From QANA01 sp963665505 (lineage in GTDB: Bacteria > Bacillota > Clostridia > Christensenellales > Christensenellaceae): a stretch of DNA of 64,000 nucleotides. The notes under the pieces are model-generated. The model worked only from the letters and a program-made list of their open reading frames with translations. It was not told the origin of the DNA and ran no database searches. The position numbers and the translations under genes were made by a program. The DNA lies in the NCBI GenBank assembly GCA_963665505.1, contig OY762275.1, forward strand, positions 496,001 to 560,000, given 5' to 3'. Positions 18,408-26,958 of this stretch are shown here, piece by piece; position 1 is the first letter of the stretch, and the number at the start of each line of letters is the position of its first letter.

Positions 18408-18436
18408 ATTGTAAATAGAAAGTGTATGAATTTCAA
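18408..18436 (-). promoter_or_regulatory. Promoter of the LTA-synthase-like gene
   Basis: On the minus strand TTGAAA (18436-18431) and TACAAT (18413-18408) are 17 bp apart. Confidence 0.5.
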
Positions 18437-18554
18437 TAGGCAGATACAATTTCTTGCATGTTTTTCCCATAGATATCCAATTTTTCGGTTTTTTTGGGAA
18501 AATAAGGCGACGGGGACGACCTGTGCGGAATATAGGATGAGCGGGAGGAAAGCA

Positions 18555-18583
18555 TTGCCCTTCTTTCCCATAGGGTATAAAAT
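18555..18583 (+). promoter_or_regulatory. Promoter of the zinc-ribbon gene
   Basis: TTGCCC (18555-18560) and TAAAAT (18578-18583) are separated by 17 bp, 22 bp before the start codon. Confidence 0.5.
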
Positions 18584-18605
18584 AAACTGTGTAAAGGAGA
18601 CAGTT

Positions 18606-19214
18606 ATGTTTTGCTCATATTGTGGCGCTAAAATCGAGGCGGGGGAACGCTTTTGTCCGCATTGCGGCCGTATTCTTCCCGCTATGCAGGCAGAAAAGGC
18701 CTATGTGCCGCCGGTACAACAACCCACACCTGTTTATGCACCCCCTTCCACGCCCGTAGACCCTGCGATATATGCCATCCCGCTTTATGTGAAGACCGGG
18801 CTTTTTAAGAGCGAACAGGAGATCCTGCTCATCGGGCAGAACATGAGCGCTCTCATTTATCTCGGCAAAGAAGGGTATAAAAACCTTGTGGAAAAAAGCG
18901 GGCAGGGGAGAAAGTTTTTCCAGAAAATGGCGGGTATGCTATCGGCATATAGAAATTATGCGGATTCTCTTGTAGCTTTTTCCATCGGGACGTCCGTGGC
19001 CAGGCATCCGGGCAGTGTGTTCATCCCCAATGCGGATATACGGCTGCTCGACTTTTACCTTCCATATGACCCGGAAAGAAACGAGTACAGAGCGTATTAC
19101 TCTTTTACCTTAAAGACGGCATCTTCCAAATTCAAGGGCGATGTGGAACGCGGTGTAAACATCCCCTCTATGCGAAAAACATTGAAAGCCATCTTTGGCA
19201 GACGGTACCATTGA
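18606..19214 (+). CDS. Zinc-ribbon domain protein of unknown function
   Basis: This 202-residue protein opens with a zinc ribbon, CSYCGAKI...CPHCG (Cys3, Cys6, Cys18, Cys21). A Pro-rich linker of about 25 residues follows, then a C-terminal domain of about 140 residues that I do not recognise. There is no signal peptide or clear membrane helix. The start at 18606 is set by AAGGAGA 5 bp upstream; an upstream open stretch from 18426 lacks a ribosome site. Its own promoter and terminator make it a single-gene unit, divergent from the LTA-synthase-like gene. Confidence 0.75.
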   Translation: MFCSYCGAKIEAGERFCPHCGRILPAMQAEKAYVPPVQQPTPVYAPPSTPVDPAIYAIPLYVKTGLFKSEQEILLIGQNMSALIYLGKEGYKNLVEKSGQGRKFFQKMAGMLSAYRNYADSLVAFSIGTSVARHPGSVFIPNADIRLLDFYLPYDPERNEYRAYYSFTLKTASSKFKGDVERGVNIPSMRKTLKAIFGRRYH

Positions 19215-19241
19215 TCTTTTAGGGAAAAAGGAGAAAAAGCG

Positions 19242-19278
19242 GCAATAAAAGCATGCGGCATCCGCATGCTTTTATTGC
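19242..19278. terminator. Bidirectional terminator
   Basis: GCAATAAAAGCATGCGG and its complement flank a 3-nt loop between convergent genes. Confidence 0.88.
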
Positions 19279-19286
19279 CCGATGGT

Positions 19287-21659
19287 TTATGAAAAAAGTG
19301 TTTCGGCGTACCGGACGGCCGCCATGGCATCTTTGCCGTAAAAATCGGCGCCGATCATGGCGGCATATTCTTCCGTGAGGACGGCGCCGCCCACCATGAT
19401 CCTGCAGGCGGGAGCCGCCGCCCGCAGGCGGTGGATCGTCGCTTCCATATTGGCCACCGTAGTGGTCATCAGGGCGCTGAGCCCGACCAGGTGGACATGT
19501 TGCTGCACGACAGTTTCCACGATGCTTTCCACCGGCACATCTTTTCCCAAATCGACCACGTCGTAGCCGTAGTTTTCGAGCAGGACTTTCACGATATTTT
19601 TCCCTATGTCATGGATATCGCCATATACGGTGGCCAGCACGATCTTTCCTTTACCGCTTATGCCCGCGCCTCCCCGCATATGTGTTTTCATGACATCGAA
19701 GGCGGCTTTTGCGGCATCGGCGCTCATCAGCAGTTGCGGCAGGAACAAAGTCCCCTGTTCGAAGGCTTTGCCCACATGATCCAGCGCGGGAACGAGCTGC
19801 GCATGGATAATTTCAAGCGGGTCCTGGGAACGCACCAGAGCGGTCGCCGATAAGGCGGCCTGTTTTTTCAGTCCCTGTGTGATGGCATCATAAAGGGAGA
19901 AGGAAGTCTCCTCTTTCTTTAAGGCCTCAGCCTTCCTGCCCGCATATCGCGCGATATACGCCGCGCATTGCGGGTCTTTTCCCAAAAGCGCGTTGGAGGC
20001 ATAGTATGTCGTTTGCATGGGAACCGACGCCGGGTTTAAAATGGCGGCGTCCAGCCCGTTTTGCAGCGCCAGCGAGAAGAAGGCCGCGTTGATATTTTCC
20101 CTTTGCGGCAACCCGAAAGAAACGTTGGATACGCCCAGTATCGTGTTCGCATGCAGTTTGTTTTTGATCAGGGCCAGGGCATGCAGCGTGATTTTTGCCG
20201 CGCCTGGGTCGGCGCTGATCGCCATGGTCAGCGGGTCGAAAAGCAGGTCTTTTTTGGGGATACCGTACGAGGCTGCCGCCGCAAGGATTTTCTCGGCAAC
20301 GGCCAGCCGGCCTTCGGCCGTGGGCGGGATCCCGTTTTCATCCAGTGTCAGGGCAACGACCACGCCGCCGTATTGGCGGACAAGCGGGAACACGGCTTTC
20401 ATGGATGCTTCTTTGCCGTTTACAGAATTGATCAGGGCTTTGCCGTTATACAGGCGCAACGCGCCCGCAAGGACCGCCGGGTCGGATGTGTCGATCTGCA
20501 GCGGCAGGTCCAGAACGCTTTGCAGCTGGGTGACGACGAGCTGCATCATGGCGGCTTCGTCGATCTCGGGCAGGCCGACGTTGACGTCCAATATATGCGC
20601 GCCGTTCTTCTGCTGTTGCAGTCCTTCCGTTAAGACATAATCGAGTTCGTTATTGCGCAGTGCCTGTTTAAAGCGTGATTTGCCGGTGGGGTTGATCCGC
20701 TCGCCGATGAGCACCGGCGTACCGCCCAGTTTTACGGCGTGCGTATACGAAGAGACGGTCCCGAACGCATGCTGCGGCAGAGGCAATGGCGTTTGTTCCC
20801 GACAGTATGCAACGGTAGAGGCGATATGCGCCGGCGTCGTACCGCAACAGCCGCCGACCACCCAAGCGCCTTTTTGGACGAGCCGCTGCATCGCGGCGGC
20901 GAATGTCCGGGCATCCACATCGTATACGGTTTCACCGTTCCTGCTTTTGGGCATACCAGCGTTTGGGTTGAGCACGACAGGCGTAGAACAACAGGCGGTG
21001 AGCGTGTCGATGAGTTCTTCCACCTGAATGGGCCCGAGACCGCAGTTGATGCCGAGCGCATCTACCCGCAGTCCTTCCAGCAAAGTGACCGCGGCGGGGA
21101 TATCTCCGCCCGTCAACAGTTTGCCGCGCTGGTCGAACACCATCGTGGCGAATACGGGCAGATGCGTGTTTTCTTTGGCAGCCAGGACGGCCGCCTTGAC
21201 CTCGTAGGTATCGCTCATCGTTTCGATAAGGATAAGGTCGGCGCCCGCTTTTTCTCCTGCGACGGCCATTTCGGCAAAAGCCGCATAGGCGTTTTCAAAA
21301 GAAAGGTCGCCGATGGGATGCAAAAGCTTGCCCGTGGGGCCGATATCCATAGCGACATATCGTTCTCCCGGGTATTCTGCCGCCGCTTGTTTGGCAAGAC
21401 GGACCGCCGCGGTTATGACCTCGGCCGGGGTCGTGCCGGCGCTCTCCAGTTTCAGGCGGTTCGCGCCGAAGGTATTGGTCTTCAGGATGTCGCAGCCGGC
21501 CCGGAGATAGCCGCGGTGTATATCCAGGACGGTATCGGGATGACGGAGGTTCCATAATTCGGGCAACTCGCCGGGCCGCAGGCCCGCCTGCTGGAGCATG
21601 GTGCCCATCGCCCCGTCAAAGAACAGAATCCGCTTTCCCAATTGTTCAAGAATCCGCAT
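19287..21659 (-). CDS. metH: Cobalamin-dependent methionine synthase lacking the activation domain
   Basis: MetH transfers the methyl group from methyltetrahydrofolate through cobalamin to homocysteine. At 790 residues it has the homocysteine-binding barrel (1 to about 300, zinc ligands Cys206 and Cys271/272 in GGCCGTTP). A pterin-binding domain follows (from about 313, GERINPTGK), then a B12 cap and a B12-binding domain with DIHDIG at 681-686 (axial His683). The C-terminal SAM-dependent reactivation domain of the E. coli enzyme (about 1,200 residues) is absent and is encoded by the next gene upstream. The start at 21659 uses AAGGAGC; open frame upstream to 21725 overlaps that gene. Confidence 0.93.
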   Translation of the reverse strand: MRILEQLGKRILFFDGAMGTMLQQAGLRPGELPELWNLRHPDTVLDIHRGYLRAGCDILKTNTFGANRLKLESAGTTPAEVITAAVRLAKQAAAEYPGERYVAMDIGPTGKLLHPIGDLSFENAYAAFAEMAVAGEKAGADLILIETMSDTYEVKAAVLAAKENTHLPVFATMVFDQRGKLLTGGDIPAAVTLLEGLRVDALGINCGLGPIQVEELIDTLTACCSTPVVLNPNAGMPKSRNGETVYDVDARTFAAAMQRLVQKGAWVVGGCCGTTPAHIASTVAYCREQTPLPLPQHAFGTVSSYTHAVKLGGTPVLIGERINPTGKSRFKQALRNNELDYVLTEGLQQQKNGAHILDVNVGLPEIDEAAMMQLVVTQLQSVLDLPLQIDTSDPAVLAGALRLYNGKALINSVNGKEASMKAVFPLVRQYGGVVVALTLDENGIPPTAEGRLAVAEKILAAAASYGIPKKDLLFDPLTMAISADPGAAKITLHALALIKNKLHANTILGVSNVSFGLPQRENINAAFFSLALQNGLDAAILNPASVPMQTTYYASNALLGKDPQCAAYIARYAGRKAEALKKEETSFSLYDAITQGLKKQAALSATALVRSQDPLEIIHAQLVPALDHVGKAFEQGTLFLPQLLMSADAAKAAFDVMKTHMRGGAGISGKGKIVLATVYGDIHDIGKNIVKVLLENYGYDVVDLGKDVPVESIVETVVQQHVHLVGLSALMTTTVANMEATIHRLRAAAPACRIMVGGAVLTEEYAAMIGADFYGKDAMAAVRYAETLFS

Positions 21660-21663
21660 GTTT

Positions 21664-22326
21664 TTATTTGCTCCTTCTGAATTGGCAGCGCAGGGCACTG
21701 CAGTGCGCGCAACCGCCGGGGGCACAGCCGCCTGTGCTGCGGTTGGTTTTTTTTGTGGTGAACCCGATGACGGCGGTCACGGACTTGGTGGGCACAAGCA
21801 TGAAACTCTCCGTCAGGCTGAGCCCTATTTGCTTGCTGCTGTTTAGGACGCCCAACATATCTTTTTGGTGCCGCAGGGAAAAATCGCCGTATCCGGGACT
21901 GAACCGCGGCAGGATAAAAAAACCCTGGCGCTCTGCTTCCCGGGCAACGGCGCCTTCTTCTTCGTTGCAGTAAGATTCAATCAGGTCGGCGGCACAGGCC
22001 TGCAAGACTGCTGCGCGCGTGATGTCTGTTTTGGCATATCGGCGCAGGAGCAGATCAGGCGCGGGACCGAGCGTAGCGGCAAACAGCGCCGCGCGGGTGC
22101 AGCCCGTCAGGTGGGCGTACAGGCTTTTGCTCTGTACGGTAAACCCTGCCAGAGAGAGCGTGTCCCTATCCGACAATTCCAGATCGAATGTGCGGTAAAG
22201 CGAACGCGGAGATACCGCCCCCAAAAGTTCCTGTGAACAACTCGCTATCAGTTCTTCTATCGGTTTTCCCGCGGGATGGCCATGGTAACCGAGATAGCGC
22301 CGTACTTCCGCCGGATCGATCTTCAT
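21664..22326 (-). CDS. Methionine synthase reactivation-domain protein (separate polypeptide)
   Basis: This 220-residue protein matches the vitamin B12-dependent methionine synthase activation domain, which binds SAM and re-methylates cob(II)alamin. Its family segments are RFSPGYGDFSLRHQKDML, with the RxxPGYG SAM-binding motif, and the preceding LESYCNEEE. Known free-standing homologues occur beside truncated MetH, for example in Thermotoga. The C-terminus carries a Cys-rich GGCAPGGCAHCSALRC tail typical of the clostridial form. The start at 22326 overlaps the metF stop as ATGA; metH follows after 4 bp, so all three are translationally coupled. Confidence 0.88.
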   Translation of the reverse strand: MKIDPAEVRRYLGYHGHPAGKPIEELIASCSQELLGAVSPRSLYRTFDLELSDRDTLSLAGFTVQSKSLYAHLTGCTRAALFAATLGPAPDLLLRRYAKTDITRAAVLQACAADLIESYCNEEEGAVAREAERQGFFILPRFSPGYGDFSLRHQKDMLGVLNSSKQIGLSLTESFMLVPTKSVTAVIGFTTKKTNRSTGGCAPGGCAHCSALRCQFRRSK

Positions 22327-23216
22327 TGTTTTATATGCTCCCAATCGGACTTGCCGACGATATGCGAAAGATTATGCAGGATGCTGGCGGCGACGTCGGG
22401 TTTGTTCATTGTATAGATATGGATCGCGTGAATACCGTTGGCGATCAGGTCTATGATCTGTTCGGTCGCGTAGGCGATGCCGGCCTGTTTCATGGAGCGG
22501 GGGTCATCCCCAAATTTATCGACGATTGCCTTGAAACGGGAAGGAAGCGAAGCGCCCGAAAGTGCGCACATGCGTGCGATCTGCTTGCCGTTGACGGCGG
22601 GCATAATGCCTGCGAGGATGGGCACCTCGATATTTTTGGCCAGCGCACGGTATAGGAAGCTGTATAATACGCTGTTATCAAAAAATAATTGCGTGGTCAG
22701 AAAATCGCAGCCGCAATCCACTTTTTGTTTTAGGTGGACCAAATCTTCTTCCTTGCTGGCGCTTTCCACGTGGCCTTCGGGATAACAGGCCGCCCCTATG
22801 CAGAAGCCTCCAAAAGCTTTGATCTGTTCGACAAGCTGGTAGGCATATTGATATTGCCCGGGGGAGGGAAACGCCGTGCCCGCGGGAATATCTCCCCGCA
22901 AAGCGAGTATATTTTCGATCTTTTTCTGCCGCATCTCCTGTAGGATAGAAAAAATCTCCTCTTTGGTGGAAGAAACACAGCTTAAATGCGCGAGGGCCGT
23001 GGTGTGCAGCTCTTGTTGAATATGCGAGACGATCCGCAGCGTATTTTGAGAAGTCCCACCGCCGGCACCATAGGTGACGCTGATAAAATCGGGGGAAAGT
23101 TTTGCAATTTTCCGGACCGTTGTCAGGACCGAATCCAGCGCCCCGTCCGTTTTGGGCGGGAACACTTCGCAGGATACGGTGATCGGTCTACTGGAAAGCA
23201 CGTCGCTGATTTTCAT
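22323..23216 (-). CDS. metF: 5,10-methylenetetrahydrofolate reductase
   Basis: MetF makes methyltetrahydrofolate for methionine synthesis using FAD. The 297-residue TIM barrel carries the catalytic Glu in CEVFPPKTDGA (about 16-26), YGAGGGTSQNTL, the flavin-contacting ILALRGDIP and FLTTQLFFDN. It is first in the operon metF-activator-metH, which supplies and uses the methyl group. AAAGGG lies 4 bp before the ATG. Transcription is controlled by the T-box leader immediately upstream. Confidence 0.95.
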   Translation of the reverse strand: MKISDVLSSRPITVSCEVFPPKTDGALDSVLTTVRKIAKLSPDFISVTYGAGGGTSQNTLRIVSHIQQELHTTALAHLSCVSSTKEEIFSILQEMRQKKIENILALRGDIPAGTAFPSPGQYQYAYQLVEQIKAFGGFCIGAACYPEGHVESASKEEDLVHLKQKVDCGCDFLTTQLFFDNSVLYSFLYRALAKNIEVPILAGIMPAVNGKQIARMCALSGASLPSRFKAIVDKFGDDPRSMKQAGIAYATEQIIDLIANGIHAIHIYTMNKPDVAASILHNLSHIVGKSDWEHIKQ

Positions 23217-23274
23217 GATCGGAACCCTTTCTATCGGTTGTTATATTTCTAATTATACTATTAAAAAGAGAAAC

Positions 23275-23304
23275 AAAAAACCCCGTCTTCGCCTGAAGAC
23301 GGGG
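23275..23304 (-). terminator. Regulatory terminator of the T-box leader
   Basis: A 10-bp GC-rich stem with loop AGGC and a T6 tract lies 59 bp before metF. It overlaps the 3' half of the antiterminator. Confidence 0.9.
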
Positions 23305-23536
23305 AATATCCCGTGTTACCACTTCAATTCGCCTGTGCCTCACGGCAAAAGCCTCACTAAGTACATCGGGCAACCGCCAGCCCTTTTATACTTTGCCGCT
23401 GTAACAGGCGGGCCTGTCGTAGCCTAAGCGGATCTGCTTCGGTACGCCATTCAAAAGCCATTTTCAGCCGGGGGTCGTCTGCCTCTTTTCACCTTCCGAG
23501 GCTCTCTATGAGCCAGGACCCGGCCTACTTTCTTTG
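23275..23536 (-). promoter_or_regulatory. T-box riboswitch (Met specifier) controlling metF-metH
   Basis: Reading the minus strand, AGTA on the 5' side of stem I (around 23530) faces GAAA-ATG-GCTTT on the 3' side. By position this gives the specifier codon ATG (23461-23459). The T-box bulge GTGGTAAC (23322-23315) sits in an antiterminator made by TGAAG...CTTCA and ACGGG/CCCCGT. Its UGGU matches an ACCA tRNA end, with A as the discriminator. The competing terminator CCCCGTCTTC-AGGC-GAAGACGGGG followed by TTTTTT (23304-23275) precedes metF. Uncharged tRNA-Met should allow read-through. Confidence 0.88.
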
Positions 23537-23598
23537 TCAAAATGTTTTTTTATAGTTTTTATAGTTGTGAGTTATCATAGCATATGCGGGAATGCCTG

Positions 23599-24117
23599 TC
23601 AATACGTAGGATCCGGCCGCGGGGGGATATCATAGCGGTACAGGGAGACCGTGCGCCCCTCTATGCTCGAAAGAGATTCTCCAAGATAGACGGCGCCTAT
23701 TTTATCATAGAATCCGTTGGCGTGCGGATCGCTGAACAGGAACAGGTGATGGATACCCTTTTCCCGGCAATAGCGGGCCGCATGGGCGACCAGCCTCCGC
23801 CCGATCCCTTGATAGAGGTAGGGAGGATAGATGAAGATGTGTTCCAGCCAAACTTCCTGCCGGACAAATACTTTACCCGCGTAAAAACTTTCCTTTACTT
23901 CGGCCAGGGAGAGATAACCGACGGCCTGCCCCTCCGCTTCCGCCACAAAAACGCGGTTTTTTCGGATATAGGCGGGGGTGATGGTCAGTTCTTCTTTCCA
24001 GATGGAAAAATAGGCTTCCGGATATTCCCACTGTCGTTTTGCGCAGAAGGAGATCTCGCTGAGGCGTTCGTATTCGCTTTCCCGGGCGGGGCGCAGGACG
24101 ATGGGGAATGCCCGCAT
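23599..24117 (-). CDS. GNAT-family N-acetyltransferase
   Basis: This 172-residue acetyltransferase has the acetyl-CoA motif A in YLYQGIGRRLVAHA (about 118-131) and the C-terminal GFYDKIGAVYLGE segment. The acceptor is unknown. The start at 24117 follows GGAGG at 8 bp; the frame extends to 24378 but without a ribosome site and across the start of the divergent glycosyltransferase. It is a single leftward gene between the T-box leader and the rhamnose region. Confidence 0.82.
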   Translation of the reverse strand: MRAFPIVLRPARESEYERLSEISFCAKRQWEYPEAYFSIWKEELTITPAYIRKNRVFVAEAEGQAVGYLSLAEVKESFYAGKVFVRQEVWLEHIFIYPPYLYQGIGRRLVAHAARYCREKGIHHLFLFSDPHANGFYDKIGAVYLGESLSSIEGRTVSLYRYDIPPRPDPTY

Positions 24118-24301
24118 GTTTTTTTCCTCCGCACATACTTGTATAATAAAATTATAAGGCGAGTATGCGCGCCGCGCAACCATATCCTCAAGAAAAATGT
24201 AGCCACTGTTTACAATCTGTTTCTTGAACGGATGTATGTGGTATGTTAACATGTAGTGCGGATGAAAAACGGGAGACCATAATTTTATAAAAGGGAAACA
24301 T

Positions 24302-25075
24302 ATGCCTGCGTATTCGGTATCCATGTCCGTAGTGACATACAATAGTGAAAAACATATCGGCGAACTGTTGGATTCCATCGCCGCCCATGTGCGCGGCGTG
24401 GCGTATCATCTGTATGTGATAGACAACGGGTCTACCGACCGTACCATTGAAATCGTGAAAAGCCGGGACGACGGGCATATCACGCTGATGGAAAATAAGG
24501 AAAACGTTGGCTTTGGCCGAGGGCACAACCTGATACTGGACAGGATACGTTCCCAATACCACGCATGTATCAATCCGGATATTTTTATCAAAGACGATGT
24601 CATCGGTGCTTTGAGCGCGTATTTGGATGCACACCAGGAGATCGGGCTGGTCACCCCCAAGGTGCTGTATCCGAACGGCGAGTTGCAGATACTGCCCAAG
24701 CGCAATCCAAAGGTTTTATACCTCCTTTCCAGGAAATGCAGGATCGGCGCGCTTAAAAAATACAGGGAAGCCTTTGAAATGCGCGAAAAAGACCCGGACA
24801 CCGCGTTTGACATCGAATTTTGCACAGGGTGCTTCCTGTTCGTCCGCACGGATCTTTTGAAGAAAGTCGGCGGGTTCGACGAACGCTTCTTTTTGTATTT
24901 TGAGGATGCCGATCTGGGCAGGAAGATCCGCCGGTATGCGCGCACACAGTATAACCCGGCTTTTGTGGTGTATCATTACTGGCAGCGCGCGAGCGATAAA
25001 AAAATCCGGTTTTTTCTGATCCAGTTGTCCTCCATGCGCAAATATTTCAGAAAATGGAAGAACCAGGCGCCCTGA
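24302..25075 (+). CDS. Family 2 glycosyltransferase (rhamnosyltransferase-like)
   Basis: This 257-residue GT-A enzyme uses a nucleotide sugar to extend a surface glycan. The N-terminal SVVTYNSE, the DNGSTD nucleotide-binding motif and NPDIFI (DxD equivalent) are present, with the acceptor-side ED motif in FLYFEDADLGRKI. That combination resembles WbbL-type rhamnosyltransferases, and dTDP-rhamnose genes begin 126 bp downstream. No membrane helix is evident. The exact donor is inferred only from this neighbourhood. Confidence 0.82.
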   Translation: MPAYSVSMSVVTYNSEKHIGELLDSIAAHVRGVAYHLYVIDNGSTDRTIEIVKSRDDGHITLMENKENVGFGRGHNLILDRIRSQYHACINPDIFIKDDVIGALSAYLDAHQEIGLVTPKVLYPNGELQILPKRNPKVLYLLSRKCRIGALKKYREAFEMREKDPDTAFDIEFCTGCFLFVRTDLLKKVGGFDERFFLYFEDADLGRKIRRYARTQYNPAFVVYHYWQRASDKKIRFFLIQLSSMRKYFRKWKNQAP

Positions 25076-25120
25076 AGCGCGGGCGGTTTGTTGCAAAAAT
25101 ATGAATAATAGGATGGGAAC

Positions 25121-25149
25121 TGGACATTCCCTCCGTTCTAATTTACAAT
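25121..25149 (+). promoter_or_regulatory. Promoter of the rfbDACB operon
   Basis: TGGACA (25121-25126) and TACAAT (25144-25149) are 17 bp apart, 53 bp before the rfbD start. Confidence 0.5.
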
Positions 25150-25201
25150 AAAATAGTTGGGACAATAAAGAATCGGATCATGCCTGTTGGAGGGAATTCA
25201 T

Positions 25202-26071
25202 ATGATACTGATCGTTGGATCGAACGGACAACTTGGGCGGCAGATGCAGCGGGTGCTGAAGAAGGCCGGCCAAACTTTTTTTGCCGTTGATTACCCGGAT
25301 GTGGATATCACATGCAAGGATTCTCTAGAAGCAATCGTGGGCAAGACAAACCCTTCCGCCGTCGTCAACTGTGCGGCCTACACGAATGTGGACAAGGCCG
25401 AGGCGGATGTGGACAATGCGCGGAACGTCAATGCGCTGGGCCCCAAAAACCTGGCGGAGGTCTGCCGGGAAAAAGAGATGGAGTTGGTGCATATTTCCAC
25501 CGATTATGTGTTCAGCGGCATCCCCATTCTGAAGGACGGGAGTCCCCGGCCGTACATGGAGACCGACGCATGCGCGCCCGTCACCGTTTACGGGAAAACC
25601 AAGCTCGAAGGGGAAGAGTTTATCCGGTCTATCCATAGAAAATCGTATATCCTGCGGACGGCCTGGCTGTATGGGGAAGGCAACAACTTTGTCCGGACCA
25701 TGCTGAAGCTGGCGCAGAAAAATGGTACGCTGCGCGTCGTGAACGACCAGATCGGTTCGCCCACCTCTACGGTGGACTTGAGCAACGCCGTCTGTGCGCT
25801 GCTGGGGACGGGCGCCTACGGGCTGTACCATGCTACCTGCGAAGGACAGTGCAGCTGGTATGATTTTGCGAAAAAGATATTTGCCTTGGAAAAAATAGAC
25901 GTACACGTTTTGCCCGTGACGAGCGAGGAATATCTCCGGCCCGCGAAACGGCCTAAGTGGAGCGTTCTCGAAAATGCCGCGCTGAAGAAAATAGGCAAGA
26001 ATGTTTTCCGGGCATGGGAAGATGCTCTGCAAGAATATCTGCGATTGGAACAGGAAAGGAGAAACGCATGA
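25202..26071 (+). CDS. rfbD: dTDP-4-dehydrorhamnose reductase
   Basis: RfbD/RmlD carries out the last step to dTDP-L-rhamnose, reducing the 4-keto sugar with NAD(P)H. The 289-residue short-chain dehydrogenase has the nucleotide motif GSNGQLGRQ, STDYVFSG, and the catalytic Tyr-x-x-x-Lys in YGKTKLEGE. The start at 25202 follows GGAGG at 8 bp; an in-frame codon at 25187 is less suitable. Its stop overlaps the rfbA start as ATGA. Confidence 0.95.
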   Translation: MILIVGSNGQLGRQMQRVLKKAGQTFFAVDYPDVDITCKDSLEAIVGKTNPSAVVNCAAYTNVDKAEADVDNARNVNALGPKNLAEVCREKEMELVHISTDYVFSGIPILKDGSPRPYMETDACAPVTVYGKTKLEGEEFIRSIHRKSYILRTAWLYGEGNNFVRTMLKLAQKNGTLRVVNDQIGSPTSTVDLSNAVCALLGTGAYGLYHATCEGQCSWYDFAKKIFALEKIDVHVLPVTSEEYLRPAKRPKWSVLENAALKKIGKNVFRAWEDALQEYLRLEQERRNA

Positions 26072-26958
26072 AAGGGATCATACTGGCGGGCGGTTCGGGC
26101 ACCAGATTATACCCGATCACCAAATCGGTATCCAAACAGCTGCTTCCCATATACGACAAACCGATGATCTATTATCCGCTGTCTACGCTGATGATGGCCG
26201 GGATACGGGATATTTTGATCATTTCTACACCGCGGGATCTGCCGCTGTTTAGAAATCTGTTTGGCAGCGGGGAAGAATTGGGGCTGCGCTTTTCCTACAA
26301 GGTACAGGAGGCGCCCAATGGGCTGGCCGAAGCCTTCATCATCGGAGAGGATTTTATCGGAGAGGATCCGTGCGCGCTGGTGTTGGGGGACAACATATTT
26401 TTTGGCCCAGGGTTTTTCGAGGAACTCAGGCAGGTAGCAAAACTGGAGAAAGGCGCGCTCATTTTTGGCTATTATGTAAGCGAGCCGCAGGCATACGGTG
26501 TGGTGGAGTTCGATAAAAAGGGGAGAGCCGTTTCTATCGAGGAAAAGCCTGCCAAACCCAAATCTAACTATGCGGTCCCGGGGCTGTATTTTTATGACAA
26601 CGAGGTTGTGGAGATCGCAAAAAGCATCAAGCCTTCCAAGCGGGGAGAACTGGAAATAACGACTGTCAATGAAACATATCTGAAAAAAGGGCTGCTGCAT
26701 GTAAAATTGATCGGCAGGGGGACGGCCTGGCTGGATACGGGCACATACGACGATCTGAATGCGGCGGCCGATTTCGTGGCGACGATACAGAAGCGCCAGG
26801 GCTTATATATCGCCTGTATTGAGGAGATTGCATACCGCATGGGCTATATAGACGGCAAACAGCTGAAGAAATTGGCGAAGCCGCTGCTCAAGACGGAATA
26901 TGGGAAATATATCGACCGATTGGAAGAAAGGATCGGCAACATAGATGGCACAGATTGA
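26068..26958 (+). CDS. rfbA: Glucose-1-phosphate thymidylyltransferase
   Basis: RfbA/RmlA joins dTTP and glucose-1-phosphate to give dTDP-glucose, the first step of dTDP-rhamnose synthesis. The 296-residue protein begins with the nucleotidyltransferase signature GGSGTRLYPITKSVSKQLLP. It contains VLGDNIFFG (metal-binding Asp) and the sugar-binding FEEKPAKPKS-like segment (here SIEEKPAKPKS). AAGGAG lies 6 bp before the ATG, which overlaps the rfbD stop. Confidence 0.96.
   Translation: MKGIILAGGSGTRLYPITKSVSKQLLPIYDKPMIYYPLSTLMMAGIRDILIISTPRDLPLFRNLFGSGEELGLRFSYKVQEAPNGLAEAFIIGEDFIGEDPCALVLGDNIFFGPGFFEELRQVAKLEKGALIFGYYVSEPQAYGVVEFDKKGRAVSIEEKPAKPKSNYAVPGLYFYDNEVVEIAKSIKPSKRGELEITTVNETYLKKGLLHVKLIGRGTAWLDTGTYDDLNAAADFVATIQKRQGLYIACIEEIAYRMGYIDGKQLKKLAKPLLKTEYGKYIDRLEERIGNIDGTD

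Noticed and set aside
23275..23536. S-box (SAM-I) riboswitch before metF
   Set aside because: The S-box core motifs are absent; the T-box bulge, specifier loop and antiterminator are present instead.
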